From contig JAUYTX010000024.1 of assembly GCA_030695025.1 (NCBI GenBank), forward strand, positions 1 to 64,000: a stretch of DNA of 64,000 bases. Reading direction: 5' to 3'. Each line of letters starts with the position of its first letter. Position 1 is the first letter of the stretch. Source of the stretch: Bacteroidales bacterium. GTDB taxonomy: Bacteria; Bacteroidota; Bacteroidia; Bacteroidales; UBA932. This document shows positions 53,079-62,478 of this stretch, in pieces. Made by a program: the position numbers and the translations under genes. The notes under the pieces are model-generated. The model was given only the letters and a program-made list of their open reading frames with translations, had not been told where the DNA came from and ran no database searches.

Positions 53079-54152
53079 ATGGGAATTGATAAAATGGATA
53101 AAAATTCAATAGAACAGGCACTTCGAGGTGTGATTCACCCGGTATCGGAGAGGGACATTGTCTCTCTTGAGATGGTTGAGGATATCAAAATTGAGGAGGG
53201 TAAAGTGAGATTTAAGCTTGTTTTCCCATCTCCTGATGCACTTTCGGGATCAATTAAAAAGAGTTGCGAACAGGCAATACGGGATGCGTTTCCGGGGGAG
53301 GATTTCAAAGTTTCAATTATGGAGCTTGTTAGGGAGAGAAAGATTAAGAAGAGGGTTACTGTTGAGCTTGGACAGGAATCCATTGCACATGTGGGGCATA
53401 TAATTGCAATAGCATCAGGTAAAGGTGGCGTGGGAAAGTCAACTGTGGCAGTTAATCTTGCCATTGCTCTTGCAAAACTTGGGTACAGGGTTGGGTTAAC
53501 AGATGCCGATGTTTACGGGCCCTCTGTTCCAAAGATGACCGACACCGAAACAGAGAAGCCCTTGGTTGACGATTCAAGTGGAAAGGAGATGATTATCCCT
53601 ATTGAAAAGTACGGAGTAAAATGGATGTCAATAGGATACTTTGCAAAACCAGATCAGCCTTTAATATGGCGCGGCCCGATGGCCAGCAACGCCCTTAAGC
53701 AGATGGTTCTGCAGGTACAGTGGGGTGAGCTTGATTTTTTACTGATAGACCTACCTCCGGGAACCGGTGATGTTCATATTTCAGTAGTGCAGGACCTGCC
53801 TCTTTCGGGAGCAATTGTTGTGAGCACACCCCAGGATGTAGCACTAGCAGATGTTGAGAAAGGGGTAAATATGTTCCGTTCAAAGGATATCAATAAACCA
53901 ATTCTGGGAATTGTGGAGAATATGTCATGGTTTACACCCGCAGAGCTACCCAACAACAAGTATTATATATTTGGAAAAGATGGATGTAAAGAGATGGCCA
54001 AAAAATTTGACATTCCCCTGCTTGGACAGATTCCGCTAATCCAAAGCATAAGGGAGTGTGGAGACGAAGGTAAGCCAATAGCACTTTTAGATAGAGAGGA
54101 TTCAAAAAGCTTCCACAAACTTGCAAGCAAAATTGTTGCAATATTGGAGTAG
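53079..54152 (+). CDS. Mrp/NBP35 family iron-sulfur carrier ATPase
   Basis: 357 residues. An N-terminal MIP18/DUF59-type domain (about 10-90) is fused to a deviant P-loop ATPase with GKGGVGKS (114-121) and the DVYGPSVPKM switch. The usual CPxC cluster motif after NMS is replaced by WFTPAELPNN, with a lone Cys later (KDGCKEM), a variant I associate with Bacteroidota. It probably carries Fe-S clusters to targets. An alternative ATG at 53094 exists. A bidirectional terminator follows. Confidence 0.92.
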   Translation: MGIDKMDKNSIEQALRGVIHPVSERDIVSLEMVEDIKIEEGKVRFKLVFPSPDALSGSIKKSCEQAIRDAFPGEDFKVSIMELVRERKIKKRVTVELGQESIAHVGHIIAIASGKGGVGKSTVAVNLAIALAKLGYRVGLTDADVYGPSVPKMTDTETEKPLVDDSSGKEMIIPIEKYGVKWMSIGYFAKPDQPLIWRGPMASNALKQMVLQVQWGELDFLLIDLPPGTGDVHISVVQDLPLSGAIVVSTPQDVALADVEKGVNMFRSKDINKPILGIVENMSWFTPAELPNNKYYIFGKDGCKEMAKKFDIPLLGQIPLIQSIRECGDEGKPIALLDREDSKSFHKLASKIVAILE

Positions 54153-54181
54153 TTAGCTTAAAATTATTTCACTTAAAGCGT

Positions 54182-54229
54182 AAAAAAAGCCACGGGTAGT
54201 GTAAAAATTTCCCGTGGCCTATTTTTTTT
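54182..54229. terminator. Bidirectional terminator between mrp and the CorC gene
   Basis: An 8-bp GC stem (54189-54196 with 54211-54218) has seven A before it (54182-54188) and eight T after it (54222-54229). The T run serves mrp on the plus strand, and the A run serves the convergent CorC-like gene on the minus strand. Confidence 0.8.
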
Positions 54230-54349
54230 AAATATTTGATTACTCAAAAAATTGCAAATATTTATTAATTAGAGCTTTAATTTTTAAATCGCATCAACCC
54301 AAAGGGTGGAAAAGTGTAATTATTTCCCTTTTTGGTATGGATACTTTCT

Positions 54350-55405
54350 TTACTTATCAGACAGTTGTCTGTACTTATCCAGACGCTTTTTCCAGCGCTC
54401 TCTTGCGTACTGCTGCATATCGGGATTAACATCCCTTTCGTCCATGATTTCGAGCCCCAGAATTGTCTCAATTACATCTTCGAGTGTAACTATTCCCTCA
54501 AACCCTCCATATTCATCAACCACTAAAGCAATGTGTGCTTTTTTGGATAGAAGCCTCTCCCATAAGACAGTAAGCGGCTGAAAGTTTGGAACAACTGTAA
54601 TCTCTCTTTTAATGGATTTTAGTTTAACTCCAAAATTGTCGTTGGCCACATTTTCAATAACGTCCTGTCTGTGGACAAAACCGATAATATCCTCTTTTCC
54701 GGTAGCAGAATAGATTGGTATTCGGGAAAAGTTTCTGTAGTTTTTATTGTTATGAAACTCTTCAATTGTCATCTCTTCAGATGCTCTCTCCACGACTACA
54801 CGTGGCGTCATAACATCTTCTACCTTAACCCCTCTGAGTTTTATTATGTTTTGTATAATACGATTTTCTGCACTGCCGATCAGACCCTCCTCCTCACCAA
54901 TGTTAACCATTGCAGAGAACTCTTCACGACTTACAGATGCATTATCTCTCCCCCCCTTCGAAATAATTTTGGTCAACCCCTCTGAAATGACCACAAGAGG
55001 ATAAGTTATAAAAACCATTATGTTAATAATCTTTGCTGACCCCATAGCTATTGATTTCCAATAGTATGCGCCAATAGTTTTAGGAAGAATTTCAGAAAAG
55101 ACCAGTATAAGGATTGTGAGGGTAGCAGAAATCAGCCCAAAAGAGATATTATTAAAGACCAGTGTGGCCTGTGCTCCCACCCCTGCAGCTCCAATTGTGT
55201 GTGCAATTGTGTTAAGAGAGAGTATTGCAGAGAGCGGCCTGTCTATATTCTGTTTTAACCTTTTAAACAGCGCCCCCGCTTTTACTCCCTGCTCCTCTTT
55301 CATAGATACAAACGACATGGGTGTCGTAAGCAATACCGCCTCCATTACCGAGCACAGAAATGAAACAGAGAGTGCAAGAAACAGGTAAAAAAGCAATAGG
55401 CCCAT
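54350..55405 (-). CDS. CNNM/CorC family transporter-associated membrane protein with CBS domains
   Basis: 351 residues: DUF21/CNNM transmembrane domain with three to four helices (1-150), then a pair of CBS domains (about 190-310, including VMTPRVVVERAS and ALVVDEYGGFEGIVTLEDVIETILG). It ends in a basic tail rather than a complete CorC_HlyC domain. Family members export or sense Mg2+ or Co2+ ions or bind nucleotides through the CBS pair. It lies 116 bp downstream of aspS on the same strand. The transported ion is unproven. Confidence 0.9.
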   Translation of the reverse strand: MGLLLFYLFLALSVSFLCSVMEAVLLTTPMSFVSMKEEQGVKAGALFKRLKQNIDRPLSAILSLNTIAHTIGAAGVGAQATLVFNNISFGLISATLTILILVFSEILPKTIGAYYWKSIAMGSAKIINIMVFITYPLVVISEGLTKIISKGGRDNASVSREEFSAMVNIGEEEGLIGSAENRIIQNIIKLRGVKVEDVMTPRVVVERASEEMTIEEFHNNKNYRNFSRIPIYSATGKEDIIGFVHRQDVIENVANDNFGVKLKSIKREITVVPNFQPLTVLWERLLSKKAHIALVVDEYGGFEGIVTLEDVIETILGLEIMDERDVNPDMQQYARERWKKRLDKYRQLSDK

Positions 55406-55521
55406 TTAATTGTGTTTTTTATATTGTTTCTTAAAACGATTTAAAGGACTGCATATTAAGTTACCCTAAATACAATTAGATTATAAAAGGTATTATACTA
55501 TTTCAATACGTCAGTTTGTCA

Positions 55522-57288
55522 CTAAGACTTCTTAACTGTACTCTTCAAAAAAAGCTCGTCCATCTGGGTAGCATCAATTGCAGAAGGGGCATCAAGCATT
55601 ACGTCTCGACCCGCATTGTTTTTAGGGAAGGCGATGTAGTCTCTGATTGTCTCCTGTCCGCCAAACAGGGCGCAAAAACGGTCAAAACCGAATGCAATAC
55701 CACCGTGAGGAGGCGCTCCAAACTTAAATGCGTTAATAATAAAGCCGAATTTGTAATCTGCCTCTTCTGAGCCGAAGCCAAGAACTTCAAACATTCTCTT
55801 CTGAACGGCTGAGTCGTGTATTCTGATTGAACCTCCGCCAATCTCAGTACCGTTAAGTACAAAGTCATAGGCATTGGCACACACATTAGCGATATCTTCT
55901 CTGTTACTGCTGTAGAACTTACCCATGTCCTCTGGCTTTGGTGAGGTAAATGGATGGTGCATAGCGTAGAATCTTTGAGTCTCTTCATCCCACTCCAAAA
56001 GCGGAAAGTCATAAACCCATAGTGGTGCATAGTGGTCGCTCTTTCTAAATCCAAGGCGGTTACCCATTTCAATACGGAGTGTTCCCATTGCATCCTGTGT
56101 CTTTTTCTTGTCACCGGCCAAAACGAGAATAAGGTCACCCGATTTCGCTCCTGTCTCATTTGCAATAGCAGTGAGATCTTCCGGTGTATAAAACTTATCA
56201 ACCGATGACTTAATTCCATCTTCGGCCAGTCTGATGTAAACAAGCCCTTTTGCTCCAACCTGAGGCCTTTTCACCCACTCGGTAATCTCATCAAGTTGCT
56301 TTCTGGTATAGGATGCAGCTCCCTCAACACAAATCGCTCCTACATATTCTGCACTGTCAAATACGGCAAAATCTTTACCTCCGGTAAGGTGCTTTATCTC
56401 GGTTATTTTCATCCCAAACCTGATATCCGGTTTGTCAGAACCGTAATACTTCATGGCGTCGGCATAGGAGATTCTTGGAAACTGCTCGTTCATTTCAAGA
56501 CCCAGAACATTTTTAAAAAGGGCCTTTATCATTCCCTCAAAGGTGTTGAGAATGTCTTCCCTCTCAACAAAAGACATTTCGCAGTCTATTTGTGTAAACT
56601 CCGGCTGACGGTCGGCTCGTAAGTCTTCGTCACGGAAACAGCGTACAATCTGAAAATATTTATCATAGCCGGCAACCATCAAGAGTTGCTTGAATGTTTG
56701 CGGACTTTGAGGCAGGGCATAAAATTCGCCCGGATTCATTCTTGAAGGAACAACAAAATCTCTTGCACCCTCAGGTGTAGATTTAATAAGAACAGGAGTC
56801 TCTACCTCAATAAAGCCAATTCCGTCCAGGTACTTTCTTGTCTCCTGAGCCATTTTGTGCCTAAGCTCAAGCGCCTTTTTAAGAGGTGCTCTTCTAAGGT
56901 CGAGGTAACGGTACTTTGCACGAATCTCCTCACCGCCATCTGTCTCATCCTCAATTGTAAACGGAGGTGTTTGAGATGCATTAAGAAGATTGATCTCCGA
57001 AAGTTTTATTTCAACATCACCTGTTAGAATCTTGCTGTTTTTGCTTGTCCTTTCAGTAACAATCCCTGTTGCCTGAATCACATACTCACGACCGAGCTTT
57101 TCGGCTGTGGTGTTCAGATCCGGGCTTGCGCTCTCGTCAACAACAAGCTGGGTAATTCCATAACGGTCTCTAAGGTCAATGAAACTCATCCCTCCCATTT
57201 TACGGATTTTTTGAACCCAGCCGGCAAGAGTAACCTTCTCTCCGGCATTATTTAAGCGCAGCTCCCCGCAAGTGTGTGTTCTGTACAT
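55522..57288 (-). CDS. aspS: Aspartate-tRNA ligase
   Basis: 588-residue class II synthetase. N-terminal OB anticodon domain ([22 protein letters not shown]), catalytic motif 2 [14 protein letters not shown], the bacterial insertion (GAD) domain, and motif 3 GIAFGFDRF. The ATG at 57288 giving [10 protein letters not shown] is the normal family start and has AAGAGAT ahead. An in-frame upstream ATG at 57315 would add nine odd basic residues. It follows the M48 protease gene on the same strand. Confidence 0.97.
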   Translation of the reverse strand: MYRTHTCGELRLNNAGEKVTLAGWVQKIRKMGGMSFIDLRDRYGITQLVVDESASPDLNTTAEKLGREYVIQATGIVTERTSKNSKILTGDVEIKLSEINLLNASQTPPFTIEDETDGGEEIRAKYRYLDLRRAPLKKALELRHKMAQETRKYLDGIGFIEVETPVLIKSTPEGARDFVVPSRMNPGEFYALPQSPQTFKQLLMVAGYDKYFQIVRCFRDEDLRADRQPEFTQIDCEMSFVEREDILNTFEGMIKALFKNVLGLEMNEQFPRISYADAMKYYGSDKPDIRFGMKITEIKHLTGGKDFAVFDSAEYVGAICVEGAASYTRKQLDEITEWVKRPQVGAKGLVYIRLAEDGIKSSVDKFYTPEDLTAIANETGAKSGDLILVLAGDKKKTQDAMGTLRIEMGNRLGFRKSDHYAPLWVYDFPLLEWDEETQRFYAMHHPFTSPKPEDMGKFYSSNREDIANVCANAYDFVLNGTEIGGGSIRIHDSAVQKRMFEVLGFGSEEADYKFGFIINAFKFGAPPHGGIAFGFDRFCALFGGQETIRDYIAFPKNNAGRDVMLDAPSAIDATQMDELFLKSTVKKS

Positions 57289-57356
57289 GATATATCTCTT
57301 TTTTTCTTTATTCAAATGAGGTGCAAATATAAGAATAAATCAGAAAGGGGTATTTG

Positions 57357-58166
57357 TTAATTTTTGACAGGCTTGTACTTTGCTGCCTCGGGGAGGATTT
57401 TTTTAATTTCGGCAATACGTTTCTCGTCTGAAGGGTGAGTGCTAAAGAAATCAGACTTGTTAGCAGCACTACTACTCGTCTTCTCCCAAAAACCGGGAGC
57501 AACATTTATGTCATATCCTGCCATTGCCATAATGATAAGTCCCAGCCGATCAGCTTCATATTCATGCTTTCTTGAGTATGGGAGCAGCACTCCCAACTGA
57601 GAACCCAAGCCAAATGCGACCTGAAATATCATTTGCTTTTTCTGGTCCTCGCTGCCGATGAATGCCGAAATTGCCTGCCCGGCCATACCCATCATAACCT
57701 CCTGGCTCATACGCTCATTTCCGTGTTTTGCTAGCGCGTGGGCAATTTCGTGTCCCATTACTACCGCAACAAGGTCGGGTGTATTTGTGATTTTCATAAT
57801 TCCTTCATAGAAAACAATGTTTCCGTTTGGAAGACAGAATGCATTTACCTGATCGTTCTCAATCACCTCGTATTTCCAGTCAAATCCTTCGGCCTCTTTC
57901 TGCCAGCCGTTTTTTGTAAGGTAGCTTTCAACTGCCCGGGTGAGATCTTCTCCCACCTTTTTAACTGTGGCATTATGTGCTCTGTTTGTAGAGATTTTTG
58001 ATTCACTCATAATCTCGGTATATGCCTTATCGCTAAGTGCTGTGATGTCTCCCTGATTGTATAACAGCAGCTGATTTCTGCCCGTTATCATTACCTTTCC
58101 GCAAGAAACAACCAGCATGGATACAAGTAGTGCCATTAGTATGATTGTTAGGTTTATTCTCTTCAT
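57357..58166 (-). CDS. M48 family metalloprotease, lipoprotein
   Basis: 269 residues with lipobox VSC (Cys22). The zinc motif HEIAH is at 139-143, and the third ligand is E204 in EYEADRLG. This matches the LoiP/YcaL-type periplasmic proteases and the BepA family without TPR repeats. It probably degrades misfolded outer-membrane proteins from an anchor in the outer membrane. It lies between an uncharacterised lipoprotein gene and aspS on the same strand. Confidence 0.93.
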   Translation of the reverse strand: MKRINLTIILMALLVSMLVVSCGKVMITGRNQLLLYNQGDITALSDKAYTEIMSESKISTNRAHNATVKKVGEDLTRAVESYLTKNGWQKEAEGFDWKYEVIENDQVNAFCLPNGNIVFYEGIMKITNTPDLVAVVMGHEIAHALAKHGNERMSQEVMMGMAGQAISAFIGSEDQKKQMIFQVAFGLGSQLGVLLPYSRKHEYEADRLGLIIMAMAGYDINVAPGFWEKTSSSAANKSDFFSTHPSDEKRIAEIKKILPEAAKYKPVKN

Positions 58167-58235
58167 AATTATTTAATTATTTGTTTAATTTTTTACAGGA
58201 ACTCGTTTATCTCTTAATTCGTTTGTCTCTTGATT

Positions 58236-59114
58236 TTAATAGCTACCTCCCATTGCGTAGTACAATTCAAGGGTCCTTCGGATATCATCTATCTGAGCCT
58301 GTGGAATGTTGTGAACCGCAGAATAGTGCCTTCCGGCAAATTTTACTTTTGCTGTATGGGAGCTGGCAAGAGCAAAGATAAGCTCCTTTTGTTTCTCTTT
58401 AAGCTCCATATCAAACCACTCCCAGATCTTTCCGTCACTGCCAAGACGGCGTTCTGTATAACCCGGCACAAGTTCAAAGGCATCTCCATTAATTGAAAAC
58501 TGAACGGTTGTGAAGAAGAGCCAGGTGTCATCGTGGTATTGCGCCCTGAACCTTATGGCTCCCGGAATACCCTTTTTGACATGAAAGTAGCAATATATGT
58601 GATTTGAATTTGTGTGATATGGTGCCGCCTTTGGCCTGTATGAGACCGGGCGTTTAGGGTCAAATTCATCTTTATGAACAGTAAAGTATGGCATGAGAGA
58701 GTCAATCTTTGGCTGATCAATTTTTGCCAAAATCTTAAAAGCTGCCAGGTTTTCCAGTATATTACGTTTGTCTATGGGAGAACTTACCTGAGAAAAAACC
58801 CTCTCTTCAATTGCACTCTCTACGCTCTCTCTTTCCGGCACTTTTGCAGTAAAAGTAATATCCTCACCTTTGGAATTATAGAGAAAAAATCTTTTGGGAG
58901 GCGAATTATAGTCTTCCAAAGTCAACTTGAGTATTCCCGATGACTTCAGGGAATTGCAGAACATTTCGTAGGCAGTCACAAAAGCGGCACTGTCGCTCTT
59001 TGCCTTTATCTCAACCGGCTGATCCTGCCCGAAAGCGTATTTGTAACTCTTTTCAAACTGACAGGAGGTTATTAGTAAAATTGCCGGGAGCAATAGAATG
59101 AGAAACTTTTTCAT
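58236..59114 (-). CDS. Uncharacterised lipoprotein
   Basis: 292 residues with lipobox ITSC (Cys18). After a polar helical region (about 40-150), the C-terminal half is beta-rich with many aromatic residues and His (YHTNSNHIYCYFHVKKG, YHDDTWLFFTTVQFSI). I do not recognise the family. It has a good promoter upstream at 59150-59182 and is 69 bp upstream of the M48 protease gene, with which it may be transcribed. Confidence 0.7.
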   Translation of the reverse strand: MKKFLILLLPAILLITSCQFEKSYKYAFGQDQPVEIKAKSDSAAFVTAYEMFCNSLKSSGILKLTLEDYNSPPKRFFLYNSKGEDITFTAKVPERESVESAIEERVFSQVSSPIDKRNILENLAAFKILAKIDQPKIDSLMPYFTVHKDEFDPKRPVSYRPKAAPYHTNSNHIYCYFHVKKGIPGAIRFRAQYHDDTWLFFTTVQFSINGDAFELVPGYTERRLGSDGKIWEWFDMELKEKQKELIFALASSHTAKVKFAGRHYSAVHNIPQAQIDDIRRTLELYYAMGGSY

Positions 59115-59130
59115 ACGGCAAATAAATATT

Positions 59131-59178
59131 AGAGGACTCCTGCTTTGTCCAAAATTAATGAACCGGCAGGAATCCTCT
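59131..59178 (-). terminator. Long hairpin between the barrel-fusion gene and the lipoprotein gene
   Basis: A 13-bp stem with one wobble pair (59131-59143 with 59166-59178) and 22-base loop. On the minus strand the tail is AATATTTATTT, so it can end the sigma/barrel operon. The -7 box of the next gene lies in the loop. Confidence 0.55.
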
Positions 59179-59182
59179 CAAA
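59150..59182 (-). promoter_or_regulatory. Promoter of the lipoprotein-M48 group, inside a hairpin
   Basis: Minus-strand TAATTTTG (59150-59157) with TTTG (59179-59182) 21 bp upstream. The -7 box sits in the loop and the spacer in the arm of the hairpin at 59131-59178. Confidence 0.45.
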
Positions 59183-59200
59183 TTTACAAAATAAAGCCGA

Positions 59201-60439
59201 TTATCTGAACGAAATTTTGCAGGTAATTCCACTTGTCGTAAATCTCACATCTTTTGACCCCATTCCCGTAAGAGGAATCTTAAGATAGGGCTCAATATGG
59301 AGGTTAAGTTTTGGAGAGATGCTCTTGCTGTATCCAACCATCAGATTTATTCTCCCTGCCACATCAAACGACGAAAACGGTTCTGTCCTTTCTACTGTGG
59401 TGGTACGTACATCAACAAGCTTGTAAACTGTGTTCTCTTCGCCACTTGTCCCGTAAACAATGCTTGACTGCAACAACTGGTTATAGGAGGTTGTGCTGTA
59501 ATTTTCTCCCAGATAGGCAAGAGATGAGAAGCCACCGGATATGTAGTAACTCTCCGTTCTGTTATTTTTAAATTTCCAGGTAATATTGAGGGGGATATCC
59601 AGGTTTGTGATATTATATGAGGATTGCTGTATGGCAGAGACTCCTGTTCCGTTTCCGGTTGCTGTCTCAATATCACGATATTCAACCTGGACACCTGTTG
59701 AGATATCTAAGTTCTTTGCAATTGCAATATCGAGATTTACTCCTCCTCCTATATTTAATGCAGACCCATCAGTTGCAGAGCTCATTCCCGGGGCCACATT
59801 AATACCAAATCTCACCTTACGTTCATGCCTCTCATTCTCAATTAAAGCAAATGCCGTTCTTGAAGACATTGTCGCAGGAACTTGATATTTAGACTCCTCT
59901 GTGGGTTTTGGAGGTGTTGTTGCCGGCATTTGTCTCTTCGCAGGCTCTTGAATCTCAGCACTGTCAATTTGCTCCTTTAAAGCAGTCAGTTTTTTTACCT
60001 CTGTTTCCCTCTCAGGTTCTTTAACTATCTCCTCTTTGGTCTCAGTTATTTCGCTCTTTGCAATCAGTCTCTTTCCGCTAATTGCTTCTGAAGGGGCTTT
60101 TTTAACAATTTTAATCTGGTTTTGGCTTTTCCCGGCTTCACCTCCTCTTTTAATAATATCTGAGTTTTCGGAAGGATTGATCTCTGTTCCTGTATCCGGC
60201 GTAGTTACAATTGCCGATACCTCTTCAATCTTTTGTGAAGTTTGGTCATTTTGGACACCAAATACAACCAGTGCAAGTACCACAGCGGCAGCAACTCCGG
60301 TTGAGATGTTTCTAAACAGTAAGAACCTTTTGCGCCTCTGTTTCAAACTGAACCTCTCCCAGCTTCCTTCAATGTACCCCTCTTCCTGCTCAGAAAGGGA
60401 GCTCTTTATTATCTCGCCGATATCCCTTTTATCTTTCAT
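59201..60439 (-). CDS. Single-pass membrane protein fused to a beta-barrel-like domain, sigma partner
   Basis: 412 residues: a cytoplasmic head (1-43, with EGSWERFSLKQRRKR), one transmembrane helix (about 44-61), a long Lys/Glu/Pro-rich linker (62-200), then from about 205 an outer-membrane-barrel-like domain (KVRFGINVAPGMSSA, LDISTGVQVEY, final residue in TCKISFR). Its ATG overlaps the sigma stop as ATGA, so the head is probably an anti-sigma region. Whether the barrel inserts in the outer membrane, spanning the envelope in one chain, or is a periplasmic sensor is open. Confidence 0.72.
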   Translation of the reverse strand: MKDKRDIGEIIKSSLSEQEEGYIEGSWERFSLKQRRKRFLLFRNISTGVAAAVVLALVVFGVQNDQTSQKIEEVSAIVTTPDTGTEINPSENSDIIKRGGEAGKSQNQIKIVKKAPSEAISGKRLIAKSEITETKEEIVKEPERETEVKKLTALKEQIDSAEIQEPAKRQMPATTPPKPTEESKYQVPATMSSRTAFALIENERHERKVRFGINVAPGMSSATDGSALNIGGGVNLDIAIAKNLDISTGVQVEYRDIETATGNGTGVSAIQQSSYNITNLDIPLNITWKFKNNRTESYYISGGFSSLAYLGENYSTTSYNQLLQSSIVYGTSGEENTVYKLVDVRTTTVERTEPFSSFDVAGRINLMVGYSKSISPKLNLHIEPYLKIPLTGMGSKDVRFTTSGITCKISFR

Positions 60440-60999
60440 GACCTGCCCGGTTTGTGGTTAAAATTAAATTCGTAAAGCTCTCTCATCCTTTTTCTCGCTC
60501 TTGTTAAATAGACTCTGGAGGTACTTTCGGGTATCTTTAGCTTTTTTGAAATCTCTTCGTGGCTGTACCCCTCAATATCAAAAAGGCAAAACACTGTTTT
60601 ATGAATGTGTGGCAGATTGCCCAGCATTGCTGCTATTTCACCCGCCGACAGACTGCTCTCCACTCCCGGAGTATCGTTTGGTATCCAATCCGGCAGCTCC
60701 TCCTGTAACAGCCTGTTTCTGCTGTTCCTTCTTATCCTGTCAATTGCCGTGTTTATCACAATCTTTCTCAACCACCCTTTAAAAGATTGAGTAGGATCAA
60801 ATCTTGCGATCTCCGCAAAAACCTTCATAAAGCTGTCGTCCACAGTTTCAACCGCCTCATCCCTGCTTTTGCTGTATAAAAGAGCAACACTTAAGGCATA
60901 TCCGAAGTACGCTTTGTAGAGCGTCTCCTGTGCCTTTCTCTCTTTTCGGATACAGCCCTCTATTGTGGGTGCCGGGTTTTCGTAGTTGCTCTCTGCCAC
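60436..60999 (-). CDS. RNA polymerase sigma-70 family (ECF-type) factor
   Basis: 187 residues: region 2 around SKSRDEAVETVDDSFMKVFAEIARFDPTQSFKGWLRKIVINTAIDRIRR and region 4 around LPHIHKTVFCLFDIEGYSHEEISKKLKIPESTSRVYLTRARKRM. It starts with GTG at 60999. It overlaps the membrane-barrel partner gene by four bases (ATGA). The pair forms the third sigma module of the window and follows the FKBP gene by 39 bp. Confidence 0.92.
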   Translation of the reverse strand: MAESNYENPAPTIEGCIRKERKAQETLYKAYFGYALSVALLYSKSRDEAVETVDDSFMKVFAEIARFDPTQSFKGWLRKIVINTAIDRIRRNSRNRLLQEELPDWIPNDTPGVESSLSAGEIAAMLGNLPHIHKTVFCLFDIEGYSHEEISKKLKIPESTSRVYLTRARKRMRELYEFNFNHKPGRS

Positions 61000-61038
61000 A
61001 CAATTTAATTTAGCCGATTAATACTGTTCGGTGTAAAT

Positions 61039-61971
61039 TTAGTTTACTGCTTTTAGTTTAACAACATATTTTAATATAGAGTAAGGCAAAACCTCTTCAA
61101 TTATTATCCTATCTCTTACAAGCTCCTGTCTCACTTTACGAGGAATCACACACACGCTCTGTTTGAATGCAATTGAAGAAGGCATAACAAGAATTGCAGA
61201 TCCTCCGGATTTCATCAATTTGAGCCCCTCTTCCAAACCCGGAACAGCATATTGGCTATTCAAAGGGAAAGAGGTCTCCTGCACAGTTTTGATTAAACCG
61301 TTATCAAGGTATTTCCTCTTAAAATCAATTGTAATAATATCTCCAAGACGAGGAGTGTTTCCGGTACCACCAATGCTGTCAACAAAGCAGAGGCCGGTTT
61401 CTGTCATAAGATAGCCGGGATAGTTTGCGTCCATGTATGCTATTATTGAGTCCTTCTGAATGTTAAAAACTTCTGTCTCGCTCATTTTTCCAAGAACCTC
61501 AACATCTATTATGAAATTGCTTCTAGATGCAAAATGGTCACTTACATAGCTTCCGAATGCAATATATGAAGGCATAAAGAAACGGTACTTTTCACCTGTT
61601 TTCATCAATTTAATTCCATAATCCAGCCCCTCCGGAATCATCGTAAATGAATTTAAGTTAAACACTGCCGGAGTACCCTCTGTAAAGTTTGACTCAATAA
61701 GTGTTCCGTCAAGGAGTGAAATCGAGTAGAGGAATTTTACAACATCATTTTTATTAAGTTGCGCTCCTGTGGCGTTAGTTTCCAATACTTTATAGTAAAA
61801 ACCCAGATTGTGTTTCTGAGCCTGGATATCGTTCTGTGTCAGGTGATTTAGTATTTTCTCATCATCAATTTTCATCTGCTTCTTCAGGTCTGACTCCATC
61901 TTATTACACGAAGCAACTGACAATAAAAGCCCAAGACCGGCTAATAATAAATTTCTTCCTTTCATTTTCAT
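61039..61971 (-). CDS. Lipoprotein with two FKBP-type peptidyl-prolyl isomerase domains
   Basis: 310 residues with lipobox ASC (Cys22). The first FKBP domain spans about 60-165 (VVKFLYSISLLDGTLIESN, then GLDYGIKLMKTGEKYRFFMPSYIAFG) and the second about 195-300 (GDIITIDFKRKYLDNG, then GLEEGLKLMKSGGSAILVMPSSIAF). The second lacks several aromatic pocket residues and may be a chaperone-like copy. The protein probably helps fold periplasmic or outer-membrane proteins. Starts at 61971 or 61965 are both possible. Confidence 0.88.
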   Translation of the reverse strand: MKMKGRNLLLAGLGLLLSVASCNKMESDLKKQMKIDDEKILNHLTQNDIQAQKHNLGFYYKVLETNATGAQLNKNDVVKFLYSISLLDGTLIESNFTEGTPAVFNLNSFTMIPEGLDYGIKLMKTGEKYRFFMPSYIAFGSYVSDHFASRSNFIIDVEVLGKMSETEVFNIQKDSIIAYMDANYPGYLMTETGLCFVDSIGGTGNTPRLGDIITIDFKRKYLDNGLIKTVQETSFPLNSQYAVPGLEEGLKLMKSGGSAILVMPSSIAFKQSVCVIPRKVRQELVRDRIIIEEVLPYSILKYVVKLKAVN

Positions 61972-61998
61972 AGCAATTTCTCGATTATTTTAATTTGT

Positions 61999-62421
61999 TT
62001 ATATAACTCTGTCTATCTCCATTTTAACCCTTGTTTTGCCTGGCCTGGCCGATGTTCCCGGATATGGGCTAACCTCAGTAATTTTCCATCTGTAGCCACC
62101 AATGTCAAACGGGTTTTCATTATGGGTGTACATATGCACCATTGTATCTATTCTTTGTCTCTGGTAATAGATTTTAAAGAAAATATCTACATCTCCGGCC
62201 CAAATACAATACATATTTGCAGGACATCTGTAGTCTCTTATACTGTCAATCTCAAATGATAATTGCTCGTGAACATAGTATCGGTGATCTAACCTGAAAC
62301 CATCTGTAAAATCATTATCAAAATTTTTTGAACAACCTTGTGTTGTTAAGGTGATTAAAGCTATGCCGGCGACAATCAGTGCCGACTTTAGATATGTTAG
62401 CTTATTAAGGGTGCTTTTCAT
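61999..62421 (-). CDS. Small lipoprotein with RCP...CxWAG motif
   Basis: 140 residues with a signal peptide and Cys30 as possible lipidation site (TTQGC). The mature part contains D63-Y-R65-C66-P67 followed by C72-I-W-A-G (72-76). This DxRCPxxxxCxWAG pattern recurs in small secreted beta-sandwich-like proteins of Bacteroidota and other phyla of unknown function, and its two Cys could form a disulfide. It lies 27 bp upstream of the FKBP gene and 57 bp downstream of another small lipoprotein gene. Confidence 0.68.
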   Translation of the reverse strand: MKSTLNKLTYLKSALIVAGIALITLTTQGCSKNFDNDFTDGFRLDHRYYVHEQLSFEIDSIRDYRCPANMYCIWAGDVDIFFKIYYQRQRIDTMVHMYTHNENPFDIGGYRWKITEVSPYPGTSARPGKTRVKMEIDRVI

Positions 62422-62478
62422 ATAAAATAATAATATTGTGAATTTTAGTAAGAGTAGATAATTTGTGGGAGTAGATTA

